A stretch of 64,000 bases of DNA from Chitinophagales bacterium (lineage in GTDB: Bacteria > Bacteroidota > Bacteroidia > Chitinophagales > Saprospiraceae). The notes beneath the pieces were generated by a model, which saw nothing but the letters and a program-made list of their open reading frames with translations, was not told the DNA's origin and did not search any database. A program made the translations under genes and the position numbers. The stretch is taken from contig JAFLBO010000006.1 of NCBI GenBank assembly GCA_017303475.1, positions 62,001 to 126,000 on the forward strand, in the 5' to 3' direction. Of the stretch, positions 43,662 through 52,393 are shown one piece after another (positions within the stretch are counted from its first letter, which is position 1; the number at the start of each line of letters is the position of its first letter).

Positions 43662-45071
43662 TCAATTTTCTGATACCACCGGATTTCCCGTATTTACCCA
43701 TTCATTCATGCCTGGCGAGTAGTTAAGTACGTTATTGTACCCGTGCTTGGCAAGAATGGAATAGGCAATGGAAGCCCGGTCGCCGCCCTGACAGTGAATG
43801 ATTACCTGACGTTCCTTGCTTACTTTATCCAGGTTTTTTTCCAGGGTACCTACAAAAACGTGATCAGCGCCAAGAATATGACCGGAGTTGAATTCTGCTG
43901 CGCCGCGTAGATCCACAACTTGCAGGTTGTTTGCTTCTTTTTTCTCTTTAAACTCGTCCAGAGAGAGTTGTTTAACCTGTTCCAGCTCTTGGCCGGTTTG
44001 TGTTGCCCACTCGGTTACGTCATTCACGTATCCCAGCACATTGTCCAGGCCGATGCGCATCAGTTTGCGGGTCAGATCCTCTATTTGTTCATCGGATGCT
44101 ACCAGCATGAATGGTTCGTTGTATTCCAGAAACCAGCCTGCCCAGGTGGCAAAGGCATTGTTGCCCTGAATATTGAGACTGCCAGGAATAAAACCTTTGG
44201 CAAACTCGGTTTTGTTGCGCGCATCGATCAGTTTGATGCCTTTGTTCAGGTTGGCAACGAGGGCGTCAGTGCTTAGTTTTTGTTGTTTTGGAACCGTAGT
44301 GAGCAAGGGGCGATCCACCTTGTTCAGCTTTTTCATCATGGCAAAGTACTTGGGCGGCTCGGGCTGGTCGGCCAGGAGGTATTGTACAAAGCCAGGTTCG
44401 TTGTTGTTGTACTGCAAGGCCCAGTTGCGGATTTTTTCATAACCCACGGTGGAGCTGGGCACAGCGCCCAGGGCTTTACCACAGGCAGAGCCGGCGCCGT
44501 GGCCAGGCCAAACCTGAATATAATCCGGCAATTCGGCAAAACGTTTGATGGATTGGTACATCTGGTGTGCGCCGGCATCTTGCGTACCTTTAATACCTGC
44601 TGCTTTTTCCAGCAAATCCGGCCGACCGATGTCGCCAACAAATACGAAATCGCCTGTGAACAGCATTACTGGTTTGCTGGATGCCGGATGGTCGGTGAGC
44701 AGGAAGCTGATGCTTTCCGGGGTGTGGCCGGGGGTGTGAATCACTTCAAAAGTGAGGTTACCCATTTTGATTACATCGCCGTCTTTCACGCCTTCGTGCG
44801 GGAACTCATATTGCCAGTCCGGACCACCTTCATCGGATAGGTACAATTTGGCCCCGGTGAGAGCGGCTAATTCGCGGGCGCCGGAGAGGAAGTCGGCGTG
44901 GATATGCGTTTCAGCCACATGGGTGATGGTCATGTTGTTTTGTTTGGCAATTTCGAGGTAGGTATCTACATCGCGCTTGGGGTCGATCACCATGGCTACA
45001 CCGGCTTTTTGACAACCGATGAAGTAGCTGGCCTGTGCCAGGGATTTGTCATAAACGTGTTGGAAGAACAT
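43662..45071 (-). CDS. CstB-like persulfide dioxygenase-rhodanese fusion 2
   Basis: 469 aa, same architecture as the neighbouring fusion. Metal motif THIHAD (55-60), HTPGH (112-116), TGD (139-141), WPGHGAG (188-194). First rhodanese-like domain inactive (FMLVASDEQ); second active (Cys427, IIHCQGGDRAS). Sequence differs widely from fusion 1, so this is an old paralogue with perhaps a different persulfide substrate. It has its own Crp-type promoter. Confidence 0.92.
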   Translation of the reverse strand: MFFQHVYDKSLAQASYFIGCQKAGVAMVIDPKRDVDTYLEIAKQNNMTITHVAETHIHADFLSGARELAALTGAKLYLSDEGGPDWQYEFPHEGVKDGDVIKMGNLTFEVIHTPGHTPESISFLLTDHPASSKPVMLFTGDFVFVGDIGRPDLLEKAAGIKGTQDAGAHQMYQSIKRFAELPDYIQVWPGHGAGSACGKALGAVPSSTVGYEKIRNWALQYNNNEPGFVQYLLADQPEPPKYFAMMKKLNKVDRPLLTTVPKQQKLSTDALVANLNKGIKLIDARNKTEFAKGFIPGSLNIQGNNAFATWAGWFLEYNEPFMLVASDEQIEDLTRKLMRIGLDNVLGYVNDVTEWATQTGQELEQVKQLSLDEFKEKKEANNLQVVDLRGAAEFNSGHILGADHVFVGTLEKNLDKVSKERQVIIHCQGGDRASIAYSILAKHGYNNVLNYSPGMNEWVNTGNPVVSEN

Positions 45072-45117
45072 AATTTAAGCGAGAGTTTACAGCGTTGAAT
45101 GTTGTGGTTTGTTGGTA

Positions 45118-45163
45118 CAAAGTTGGGGGTATGGGAAAGGGTGGAACCGTGACTTGGATCACG
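45118..45163 (-). promoter_or_regulatory. Crp-type activated promoter of dioxygenase fusion 2
   Basis: CGTGACTTGGATCACG at 45148-45163; -7 box CAACTTTG on the minus strand at 45125-45118. Centre to final G is 37.5 nt. Confidence 0.83.
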
Positions 45164-45245
45164 GCTGGGCATTTTTTTTTGTGGAAATTGAAGGAAATTT
45201 GGATTGTATAGTTCCCCTGTCGGTGATGACAATCCAAGCGCACCA

Positions 45246-45668
45246 CACTACTGGATATTTTGGTTTCAGACCTATAAGGTTTTTGGAAACCTATGGTATG
45301 TACACAATTTGAATGGTAAGTCAATTTGGGATACGTTCCTCCACATCTAACATCTTGTAACCCCCGATTTTAATCGGGGGCCCAGACACTCCCCCCATCA
45401 CATCTAGCATCTTTGCAGAACATCAGCATAAGCCCAAAATTGAACAAAGCCATACTGGAAATTACATCCTTCATCGGGGTTTTTGATGTTGATGTTTTGT
45501 AAAGATGCTAGATGTGATGGGGGGGGGGCGGCTTTTGCCCGCCGTTAAAACAGCGGGTTACAAGATGTTAGATGTGTTACTAGATTGCCTTAACATCCAC
45601 ATATAACTTATGTACATACGGTAGGTTTTTGGAAACCTTATAGGTCTGAAACCAAAATATCCAGTAGT
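45246..45668. repeat. Nested inverted-repeat element of about 420 bp
   Basis: Outer arms (45246-45302 and 45611-45668) match with few differences (ggtctgaaaccaaaatatcc is shared). Middle arms 45342-45363 and 45555-45576 are perfect over 22 bp, and inner arms 45391-45414 and 45501-45524 are perfect over 24 bp. A separate hairpin ccccgattttaatcgggg is at 45364-45381. No open frame; could fold into one long structure. Confidence 0.9.
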
Positions 45669-45683
45669 GTTCACGCGAACCAA

Positions 45684-46505
45684 TCAATGCCCGCCGCTGG
45701 CCGGATTGAGGTACAATTCCTTGATGAGGATATAGATGCCCATGACAAGCACAAACCAGCCAAAGGCTTTTTTGAGTTTGTCGCCATCTATACTGCGACT
45801 AAGGCGGTTGCCCAGGAAAATGCCGCCGATGGCGAGGGCTGTCACGCTGCCAAGCAGGGCCCAGTCGAGGGTATAATGGGATAAATCGCCCAGGAACCCG
45901 AAAAGAGATTTGGCTGCAATAATGAGCAGGGAAGTGCCCACGGCTTGTTTCATGGGCAGTTTACTAAACAATACCAGGGCTGGTATGATGAGAAATCCGC
46001 CGCCTGCGCCAACCAGTCCGGTGAGCATGCCTACCACGGCGCCTTCCAGCAAAATCATGGGGTAGTTGAATTGTTGCGGCCCCTCCTGTGCGGGTTCTGC
46101 GCTGCCGTTTTTCTTATTCCTGATCATGGAAACGGAGGCAAAAACCATTAATACCGCGAAAAGGCCCATTAGCAGCATGGCTTTGGAAACCACAAAACTG
46201 CCCAGAGAAAATACCGGATTAGGGATCATGGGCACTAAAAATGCCCGGGTGGCATAAACAGCTAAAATGGAAGGAATTCCGAAAATAACCGCTGTTTTGA
46301 GGTTCACCATGCCTTCCTTGTATTTGGTATAAGAACCAACCAGGCTGGTAGAACCTACAATAAATAGCGAATAGGCGGTGGCCAACACAGGCTCAACGCC
46401 GAAAAGATAAACCAATACCGGAACAGTGAGAATACTCCCGCCGCCACCAATCAAACCAAGCGAAATGCCTATAAGCGCCGATGCCAGATATCCGAGAATT
46501 TCCAT
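45684..46505 (-). CDS. TauE/SafE (TSUP) sulfite/sulfonate exporter-like permease
   Basis: 273 aa, about eight TM helices in two halves. Repeated family motifs are GISLGLIGGGGSILTVPVLVY and GMLTGLVGAGGGFLIIPALV. TSUP proteins move sulfite, thiosulfate or sulfonates. Next to persulfide dioxygenases that make sulfite and thiosulfate, export of those products is the natural reading. Own Crp-type promoter. Confidence 0.92.
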   Translation of the reverse strand: MEILGYLASALIGISLGLIGGGGSILTVPVLVYLFGVEPVLATAYSLFIVGSTSLVGSYTKYKEGMVNLKTAVIFGIPSILAVYATRAFLVPMIPNPVFSLGSFVVSKAMLLMGLFAVLMVFASVSMIRNKKNGSAEPAQEGPQQFNYPMILLEGAVVGMLTGLVGAGGGFLIIPALVLFSKLPMKQAVGTSLLIIAAKSLFGFLGDLSHYTLDWALLGSVTALAIGGIFLGNRLSRSIDGDKLKKAFGWFVLVMGIYILIKELYLNPASGGH

Positions 46506-46545
46506 TTTGTGACTGTAAAGTTTGAGCTATTGCTGAATGATGTCA

Positions 46546-46591
46546 CAAAAGTGCAGGCATCGGCAGCCGGCGTCCTGTGATATTAGTCACG
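46546..46591 (-). promoter_or_regulatory. Crp-type activated promoter of the TauE/SafE gene
   Basis: TGTGATATTAGTCACG at 46576-46591; -7 box CACTTTTG on the minus strand at 46553-46546. Centre to final G is 37.5 nt. Confidence 0.82.
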
Positions 46592-46604
46592 AAGGAAAGA
46601 AATT

Positions 46605-46691
46605 CTGATGAGAAGGCACAAAGGGGACAAAGACACGAAGACGCGAAGACGCAAAGGCACGAAGAAATGCCCAGCCGAACGCCAACTCAAA
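46605..46691. repeat. AAAGACGC words plus GCCGAACGCCAACTC word
   Basis: From 46605 to 46663 there is a run of cacgaagacgcgaagacgc words, as at 41392 and 54018. At 46671-46691, cccagccgaacgccaactc repeats the word found at 26293-26312 and 21975-21995. Confidence 0.8.
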
Positions 46692-46750
46692 CAATCATAT
46701 AATAACCCATTAAGGGCTGTAAAAAATAATGTAAATATACTAAATGAAGA

Positions 46751-46780
46751 AAAGCCCCGGGAAAACCCCGGGGCTATTTT
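46751..46780 (-). terminator. Intrinsic terminator, copy 1
   Basis: Stem GCCCCGG (46754-46760) and CCGGGGC (46768-46774), with TTTTC following on the minus strand. An almost identical terminator follows the truncated paralogue at 47349-47374. Confidence 0.85.
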
Positions 46781-46782
46781 CA

Positions 46783-47118
46783 TTAAATATTAGGAGGCAA
46801 GTCTTGATCGATGATGATGGTACAACAATCGTATCGGTATGAAAATTTTACCTTTTGGGAGTTATCTGCCAAAGTAAGCTGTACGGTTTGTCCGGGAGCT
46901 GTAGTAGCAGTGGCTTGAACCCGTCCATTTTCGCTGATCAACTGAACAGTTACTGATTGAGCGTCATTGTAATGGTCTGCTGTAGCATACACTACTCCGT
47001 CAGTAACCACGATACCTTGTGGAGCGATGTTGGAAGCTTTTTCAGGTGCGATGTTTACTGCATTGGCCACAAAGGCAAAAAGCATGGCGATGAGAATGAA
47101 ATTGAACTGTTTTTTCAT
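46783..47118 (-). CDS. Small secreted protein of unknown function
   Basis: 111 aa with a signal peptide (MKKQFNFILIAMLFAFVANA). The mature part (VVTDGVVYATADHYNDAQSV, then ATTAPGQTVQLTLADNSQKV) looks like one beta-sandwich domain. A truncated paralogue lies upstream at 47386-47643. Promoter-like CACCTTTG is found on the minus strand near 47150. No family recognised. Confidence 0.7.
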   Translation of the reverse strand: MKKQFNFILIAMLFAFVANAVNIAPEKASNIAPQGIVVTDGVVYATADHYNDAQSVTVQLISENGRVQATATTAPGQTVQLTLADNSQKVKFSYRYDCCTIIIDQDLPPNI

Positions 47119-47348
47119 GTTAAAAAGTAGTTTGTGTTAAACGATGATGCAAAGGTGAGGTGCGGTCTGAACGGAAAAAAGTACAAATTAGAAGCGCTGT
47201 TCGAGACCACATCTATGGGTAACAGTTCAATACTTGAATGATTTTCAATGCCTTTTATACTGAAATTTCAGGCTTTATTGAAAAGTTGTGGTGTTTTTGA
47301 AAAGGAGCCTAAAGGAAAAATAGTACAAACAAAAGTGTCTATTCCTAA

Positions 47349-47374
47349 AAAGCCCCGGGAAAACCCCGGGGCCC
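47349..47374 (-). terminator. Intrinsic terminator, copy 2
   Basis: Stem GCCCCGG (47352-47358) and CCGGGGC (47366-47372), followed by TTTTT on the minus strand. Same sequence as the terminator at 46751-46780, showing that the duplication included the terminator. Confidence 0.85.
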
Positions 47375-47385
47375 CTGTCATTTTT

Positions 47386-47643
47386 TTAAATCAAAATCTC
47401 ATCAATGATGACAATTGGTCCACCAGAGCTCTCAAAATAATAAGTAGTTCGAACTTTTTGAGCATTGTCTGCCAGGGTAAACTGAACTGTTTGCCCTGGT
47501 GTAGTGGTTGCAGAAGCTTGCACCCGGTTATCTGTGCTGATGAGTTCCACTGTAACAGTTGCTGCCGTCATGTAGTCATTCGCTGTGGCGTACACCACTC
47601 CATCGGTAGTTGGAAGGGAAAAAAGTGCGATTTGGGCATGCTA
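47386..47643 (-). pseudogene. 5'-truncated paralogue of the small secreted protein
   Basis: The translation TDGVVYATANDYMTAATVTV to LADNAQKVRTTYYFESSGG aligns with residues ~40-111 of the neighbouring 111-aa protein. The signal peptide and first ~38 residues are missing; upstream of TDGVV the sequence becomes unrelated and meets an in-frame stop near 47643. The only ATG (47598 reverse) would give a 70-aa protein with no export signal. Best read as a decayed tandem duplicate. Confidence 0.75.
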
Positions 47644-47682
47644 TTCCTGCATCCCAATCACTTTAAAGGGAAGTAGGTTGGG

Positions 47683-49110
47683 TTAACTATTCAGTGCAGC
47701 GGCCTTTTCCATTAACCATAAACGGTCCGATAATAGTTTCTTTTTTTGAATACGGTCTAAAAGCTGTTGTACCCTGCGCGGATTGTGTTTGGGCGACTCG
47801 ATAATTTGTTTCAGGATATTCAAGAATCCGAGGTTCATCTGATTTATACGATTTGAGGAGGTCTTTACTCCTGTTCGCTCCAATTGTTTTCTAAAAGCCA
47901 TTAGCTTGTACTCCAGCAATTCTGATCCCAATTCGTAACAAATTTTCACTTCCAACCTGCGGGCAAGACCAGCGACTGTATGGTGTAAACTTTCAATCGG
48001 TAAAATAGCCAATGCTTCATCGTATTGCCCAGCCCCAAAGAGACAATGTGCTTTGTTCAGCCGGTAATAATGTTTGTCTTTGTCTCCTCCAGCGATCAGA
48101 TCTTTATAAGATTCTGTAACTTCTATCGCCCATTCCAGATCCTTCCCTTTGACAGCGGTTTGGATGATATTCATGTAAGCGTTTGGCAGTATGAGTCCAT
48201 GGTAAGAAAACAAGCCTCGCTCCAGGTTATCTTTACAGAGATGTAATAAAACAGGGATAATATCCAGTTGGCCATTGTCCAGTAATATGGTACATAAACT
48301 CCTTAAATAACTCAACAGTTGCCAATGCGTCATTCTGGAAAATCGATGTTCGTTTTCCTGGATGGTATGCAACAGTTCAAACACATCCTCCGGACTTATT
48401 GACGGATTGTCTAGTAATAATTCAATGCGATGAGTTATACTGAACAACAGACTTTTTTCACTGTAAAAAGCAAGACCAGGCGAATCAGTAGGCAGATCCG
48501 GCAATGGTTTGATTTTTTGGATCATCCGGTAACGATTTTGGAACTCTGTCTTATGGTTCAGGTAAAATAATTCCAGATGATACAAAAAATCCTGAATATG
48601 TGCCGAATCATGGTTTTTGTTCAGAAGACTCTGCAATTCATGCACTTCTCTGGCAATCCGGTAATTTAGTTCGTACTCCTCCAAAGATTCTTCCTTCCTG
48701 AGCTGCTGTTCCTGGTTAAGTTTATCCATCTGCAAAAGGGCACGACTCAACAGGCCCTGTTCCCGTAACCAGGAAATCCATTCAAGGGATACATTGGCTT
48801 CATTCGGTTTGGATAAATACCTGCTAATCAGGATATACTGCCGCAACAGGCGTACCAGTTCCACCATCAACTTGTCCAGTTTCCCCTGTATCCAGGGTTG
48901 ATTCGGGAAAAGTTGTTGGTAAACAAGCTCTTTATCCAGTACTTTTTCGTCAAAATCAGGTGAGGCAGCGCAAATGATCTCAAACAACTGCTGGACGAGG
49001 GCTGCATTTCCAGCTCCGCCAAATGGAGGTGAAACTACCATTTGTGATACCCTTTCCCAGTCTGACCTGGGTAAGGATTTTATAATTTCAACCAAATAAC
49101 TATGGACCAT
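47683..49110 (-). CDS. Large helical-repeat protein of unknown function
   Basis: 475 aa, nearly all alpha helix, without signal peptide or TM. Later parts look like TPR-type hairpins (KGKDLEWAIEVTESYKDLI, RLNKAHCLFGAGQYDEALAI). The start MVHSYLVEIIKSLPRSDWERV and the end HNPRRVQQLLDRIQKKKLL are distinctive. I believe similar proteins form a lineage-specific family in Saprospiria but cannot name it. A protein-interaction role is inferred. Confidence 0.7.
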   Translation of the reverse strand: MVHSYLVEIIKSLPRSDWERVSQMVVSPPFGGAGNAALVQQLFEIICAASPDFDEKVLDKELVYQQLFPNQPWIQGKLDKLMVELVRLLRQYILISRYLSKPNEANVSLEWISWLREQGLLSRALLQMDKLNQEQQLRKEESLEEYELNYRIAREVHELQSLLNKNHDSAHIQDFLYHLELFYLNHKTEFQNRYRMIQKIKPLPDLPTDSPGLAFYSEKSLLFSITHRIELLLDNPSISPEDVFELLHTIQENEHRFSRMTHWQLLSYLRSLCTILLDNGQLDIIPVLLHLCKDNLERGLFSYHGLILPNAYMNIIQTAVKGKDLEWAIEVTESYKDLIAGGDKDKHYYRLNKAHCLFGAGQYDEALAILPIESLHHTVAGLARRLEVKICYELGSELLEYKLMAFRKQLERTGVKTSSNRINQMNLGFLNILKQIIESPKHNPRRVQQLLDRIQKKKLLSDRLWLMEKAAALNS

Positions 49111-49262
49111 TTAAGCCTGTTGGAAGGACAAAAATGATTTGATATTGGTACTTAACCAAGAAAAAAAGGAGAAACCACTACATTCAAATCTCTGTTGCGC
49201 CTTTACACCAAAGATCGTTATCAGAAATGCTCGAATAGGATAGCACTATAGCAAAAGGAACA

Positions 49263-49284
49263 CCCACTCACTCACTCACTCATT
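49263..49284 (-). repeat. TGAG run at the AraC gene stop
   Basis: On the minus strand gaatgagtgagtgagtgagt contains the last two codons and the TGA stop (49278-49276) of the AraC-family gene. Third case in this window of a TGAG run at a stop codon. Confidence 0.9.
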
Positions 49285-50181
49285 CTCTCCCAACCAGGCC
49301 ATAGGTGTTTTGCGCTCTTCTTTTTTGAATACTCTGTGGAAATAAGAGAGGCTGTTGAAACCTGCCGCAAAGCAAGCCTGAGTGATATCACCACTTTCCA
49401 TCAAAATGCGTTTTGCGTACCGAAGACGCTCCTTATTCACCAATTCAACCGGAGTAATACCTAATTCCTGTTTGAATACCCGGAAAAACTGAGGTCGCGA
49501 CAGGTAGCTGCGGCGGGCAAGGTCGTCTATGGAAAAGTTCTCGCAAATATTGCGACGAATGAATTGTACAACCTCTGCCAGCCGATGTCTTCCAGGCTCG
49601 TCAGAAAGCAGCATCTGACGAGCCTGGGTTTGCATAATGCGCAATACCAATTCTTCCAAACTGTGCTGCGTAAGCAACTTTTTGCCGTACACATCTTCCA
49701 TGTACAGGTACAAAAGCTTGCGCACCAGCGCATCCAGGTGGTCGTCGTTGCTCAGAAAAAATTGCTCGTAATCGAGTTTCCAGGTATGTCCATCTTGTCG
49801 GAGCAGCTGATCGTTGGCGCGCTCCACGGTGTGCTTGATGAGGTCGCTGGATAAGGTAAGGGCAATGCAGCGTGTGGGATCAGTTTCGCGGGCTTCCGGA
49901 AAGTCAATATGCATCTGTTCATGACTGTTCAGGATGACGGATTGACCCGGGAAAAAATCAAACGATTGTTTTTTTCCCACATGCATCACCTTCTTCCCCT
50001 TCAACATAATGGCTATCACGGGATCGGGAAATCGCAGCGCAAATCGCTCGGCAGGCTGCACTGTTTCAAACAGATTTAATTCAGCTGTATCAAAAGCAAA
50101 CACCTTTCTGCTCTCCACGGGCGTATCCCGGTGGTCGAACAGATGCTGTAAACGATAAGTATGCTGAACCGAATAATCCAT
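49276..50181 (-). CDS. AraC-family regulator of the aldehyde dehydrogenase unit
   Basis: 301 aa. N-terminal cupin-like sensing region (residues ~1-170) and a C-terminal double HTH: ENFSIDDLARRSYLSRPQFFR and ITQACFAAGFNSLSYFHRVFK. It is divergent from the aldehyde dehydrogenase gene at 50385, the usual arrangement of AraC/aldehyde dehydrogenase/DUF779 units, so it probably activates that gene in response to an aldehyde or alcohol. A CACCTTTG box lies upstream near 50190. Confidence 0.88.
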   Translation of the reverse strand: MDYSVQHTYRLQHLFDHRDTPVESRKVFAFDTAELNLFETVQPAERFALRFPDPVIAIMLKGKKVMHVGKKQSFDFFPGQSVILNSHEQMHIDFPEARETDPTRCIALTLSSDLIKHTVERANDQLLRQDGHTWKLDYEQFFLSNDDHLDALVRKLLYLYMEDVYGKKLLTQHSLEELVLRIMQTQARQMLLSDEPGRHRLAEVVQFIRRNICENFSIDDLARRSYLSRPQFFRVFKQELGITPVELVNKERLRYAKRILMESGDITQACFAAGFNSLSYFHRVFKKEERKTPMAWLGENE

Positions 50182-50384
50182 TATTGACTAGGCAAAGGTG
50201 GCCATTTTTATTGTTTCTCTAAGCAAAGTTACCGTACTCCATTTCAAAAACGAACAATCGTCGTGAAAATGATACGATTGTTCACTCATTGGATATTTCC
50301 GGAAAATCCCGACCCCGGGGCTGCCAATACCTTTGTCGCATTCAAAATTAAATTTTTCATTTCAAAATAAAATCGTCACGAACT

Positions 50385-51914
50385 ATGGCAGTTTTGGAAA
50401 AAGAACAAACAAGCAGGCTGGTTGCACGTCCAGCATTCAAAGCGCGTTACGACAACTTTATCGGCGGCAAATGGGTAGCTCCGGTGGATGGTCAATACTT
50501 TGACAACATCTCTCCCATCGATGGAAAAGCCTTTACCCAGGTAGCTCGCTCCAACCACAAAGACGTAGAACTTGCTCTTGATGCCGCTCACGCAGCATTT
50601 CCGGCCTGGTCTCGTACTTCGGCCACACAACGCAGTAATATGCTGCTGAAAATTGCCGATATAGTGGAGCAGAACCTGGAGTACCTGGCAACGGTAGAAA
50701 CCATAGACAATGGCAAGGCTATCCGCGAAACCCTTAATGCTGACATTCCGCTTGTGGCGGATCACTTCCGCTACTTTGCCGGCGTAATCCGGGCTGAGGA
50801 GAGCACAGTTGCCGAACTGGATGTCAATACAGTGTCTTTGAACATCAAGGAGCCTATTGGTGTGGTGGCTCAGATTATTCCCTGGAATTTTCCCCTGCTG
50901 ATGGCAGCCTGGAAAATTGCACCGGCCCTTGCAGCCGGCTGTTGCACCATTGTTAAACCGGCCGAACAAACGCCTACCAGCATTCTTTGCCTGATGGAAC
51001 TCATTCAGGATGTGCTGCCTGCCGGCGTACTCAACGTGCTGAATGGATTTGGCGTGGAAGCCGGCAAGCCGCTGGCGCAATCCAAGCGCGTACACAAAGT
51101 GGCTTTCACCGGCGAAACCACTACCGGACGCCTCATCATGCAATACGCCTCTGAAAACCTCAATCCGGTAACCATGGAGCTGGGCGGTAAATCGCCTAAC
51201 ATCTTCATGCCCTCTATTGCAGATGCCGACGATGCGTTCTTTGACAAATGTGTGGAAGGCGCCGTGCTGTTTGCCTTCAATCAGGGTGAGGTTTGCACCT
51301 GTCCTTCGCGCATACTCGTACACGAGGATATCTACGATCGTTTTATGGAGCGCGTGATTGCCCGCACAAGGGCCATCAAGGTTGGTCACCCGCTGGATCC
51401 GGAAACCATGATGGGCGCTCAGGCATCCAATGATCAATACGAAAAGATCCTGAGTTACATGGAAATTGGTCGCCAGGAAGGAGCACAGGTGCTTTGTGGC
51501 GGCGAGGCCTTCAGTTTGAACAGCGGACTGGAGCGCGGGTACTATATCCAGCCCACCATCCTCAAAGGCCACAATAAAATGCGGGTATTCCAGGAGGAAA
51601 TTTTTGGCCCGGTAACTTCCGTAACCACCTTTAAAACTACAGAAGAGGCCTTGGAAATGGCCAACGACACCATGTATGGACTGGGCGCCGGCGTTTGGAC
51701 TCGCGATGTGCATGAAGCGTACAACCTTCCACGCGCCATTCAGGCCGGCCGCGTTTGGGTAAACTGCTACCATGCCTATCCGGCACACGCTCCATTTGGC
51801 GGGTACAAAAAATCCGGTTTCGGACGGGAAACACACCTGATGATGTTGAACCACTACCGCCAAAACAAAAACCTGCTTATTTCTTACGATAAGAACAAGC
51901 TCGGGTTCTTTTAG
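50385..51914 (+). CDS. NAD-dependent aldehyde dehydrogenase (acetaldehyde type)
   Basis: 509 aa. Catalytic Glu is in [11 protein letters not shown] and catalytic Cys in [13 protein letters not shown]; Rossmann loop [14 protein letters not shown] [13 protein letters not shown]. The [14 protein letters not shown] and [15 protein letters not shown] motifs are standard. The CTCPSR sequence and the DUF779 neighbour match the ExaC/AldA group that oxidises acetaldehyde and similar short aldehydes. Confidence 0.95.
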   Translation: MAVLEKEQTSRLVARPAFKARYDNFIGGKWVAPVDGQYFDNISPIDGKAFTQVARSNHKDVELALDAAHAAFPAWSRTSATQRSNMLLKIADIVEQNLEYLATVETIDNGKAIRETLNADIPLVADHFRYFAGVIRAEESTVAELDVNTVSLNIKEPIGVVAQIIPWNFPLLMAAWKIAPALAAGCCTIVKPAEQTPTSILCLMELIQDVLPAGVLNVLNGFGVEAGKPLAQSKRVHKVAFTGETTTGRLIMQYASENLNPVTMELGGKSPNIFMPSIADADDAFFDKCVEGAVLFAFNQGEVCTCPSRILVHEDIYDRFMERVIARTRAIKVGHPLDPETMMGAQASNDQYEKILSYMEIGRQEGAQVLCGGEAFSLNSGLERGYYIQPTILKGHNKMRVFQEEIFGPVTSVTTFKTTEEALEMANDTMYGLGAGVWTRDVHEAYNLPRAIQAGRVWVNCYHAYPAHAPFGGYKKSGFGRETHLMMLNHYRQNKNLLISYDKNKLGFF

Positions 51915-51936
51915 TGGTACTCACCGCAGAGGCACT

Positions 51937-51972
51937 GAGACGCGGAGTTGTTGAGCAATAACTCCGTGTCTC
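51937..51972. terminator. Hairpin between aldehyde dehydrogenase and DUF779 genes
   Basis: gagacgcggagttgtt (51937-51952) pairs with aataactccgtgtctc (51957-51972), 14 of 16 positions. It may partly stop transcription or set different mRNA levels for the two genes. Confidence 0.6.
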
Positions 51973-52005
51973 TGTAGTAAAACGACATTTTCTACTCAAT
52001 ACATT

Positions 52006-52365
52006 ATGGAAAAAACATCCAGAGTAGCCATTACCAGTGCAGCGGCCAGGGTAATAGACGAACTGCGGAGACAGCATGGGCCGCTTATGTTTCATCAGAG
52101 CGGTGGCTGCTGTGATGGCTCAGCGCCAATGTGTTACCCTGCGGGAGAGTTTCGGTTGGGCGACTCAGATGTTTGGCTGGGCGATATACACGGCTGCGCT
52201 TTTTACATGAGTGGCGATCAGTTTGAATACTGGAAGCACACCCATCTGACGGTGGACGTAGTGCCTGGTCGCGGCGCCAGTTTTTCGCTGGAAATACCGC
52301 TTGGGCTGAGGTTTTTAATCAGGAGCCGTTTGTTTACGGACGAGGAAATAGAAGGGCTGGGGTAA
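52006..52365 (+). CDS. DUF779 protein
   Basis: 119 aa. Conserved Cys/Gly motif FHQSGGCCDGSAPMCY and DVVPGRGASFSLEIPLGLRF identify DUF779. These proteins are nearly always encoded beside acetaldehyde-type dehydrogenases. The exact role is not established to my knowledge; the Cys cluster suggests metal or redox chemistry. Confidence 0.92.
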   Translation: MEKTSRVAITSAAARVIDELRRQHGPLMFHQSGGCCDGSAPMCYPAGEFRLGDSDVWLGDIHGCAFYMSGDQFEYWKHTHLTVDVVPGRGASFSLEIPLGLRFLIRSRLFTDEEIEGLG

Positions 52366-52393
52366 GCGCATCAAAAGACGGCCCCAACATGCT

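Noticed and set aside
50376..51863. 495-codon minus-strand frame opposite the aldehyde dehydrogenase
   Set aside because: The plus strand encodes a textbook aldehyde dehydrogenase; the long antisense frame results from its GC and codon bias.
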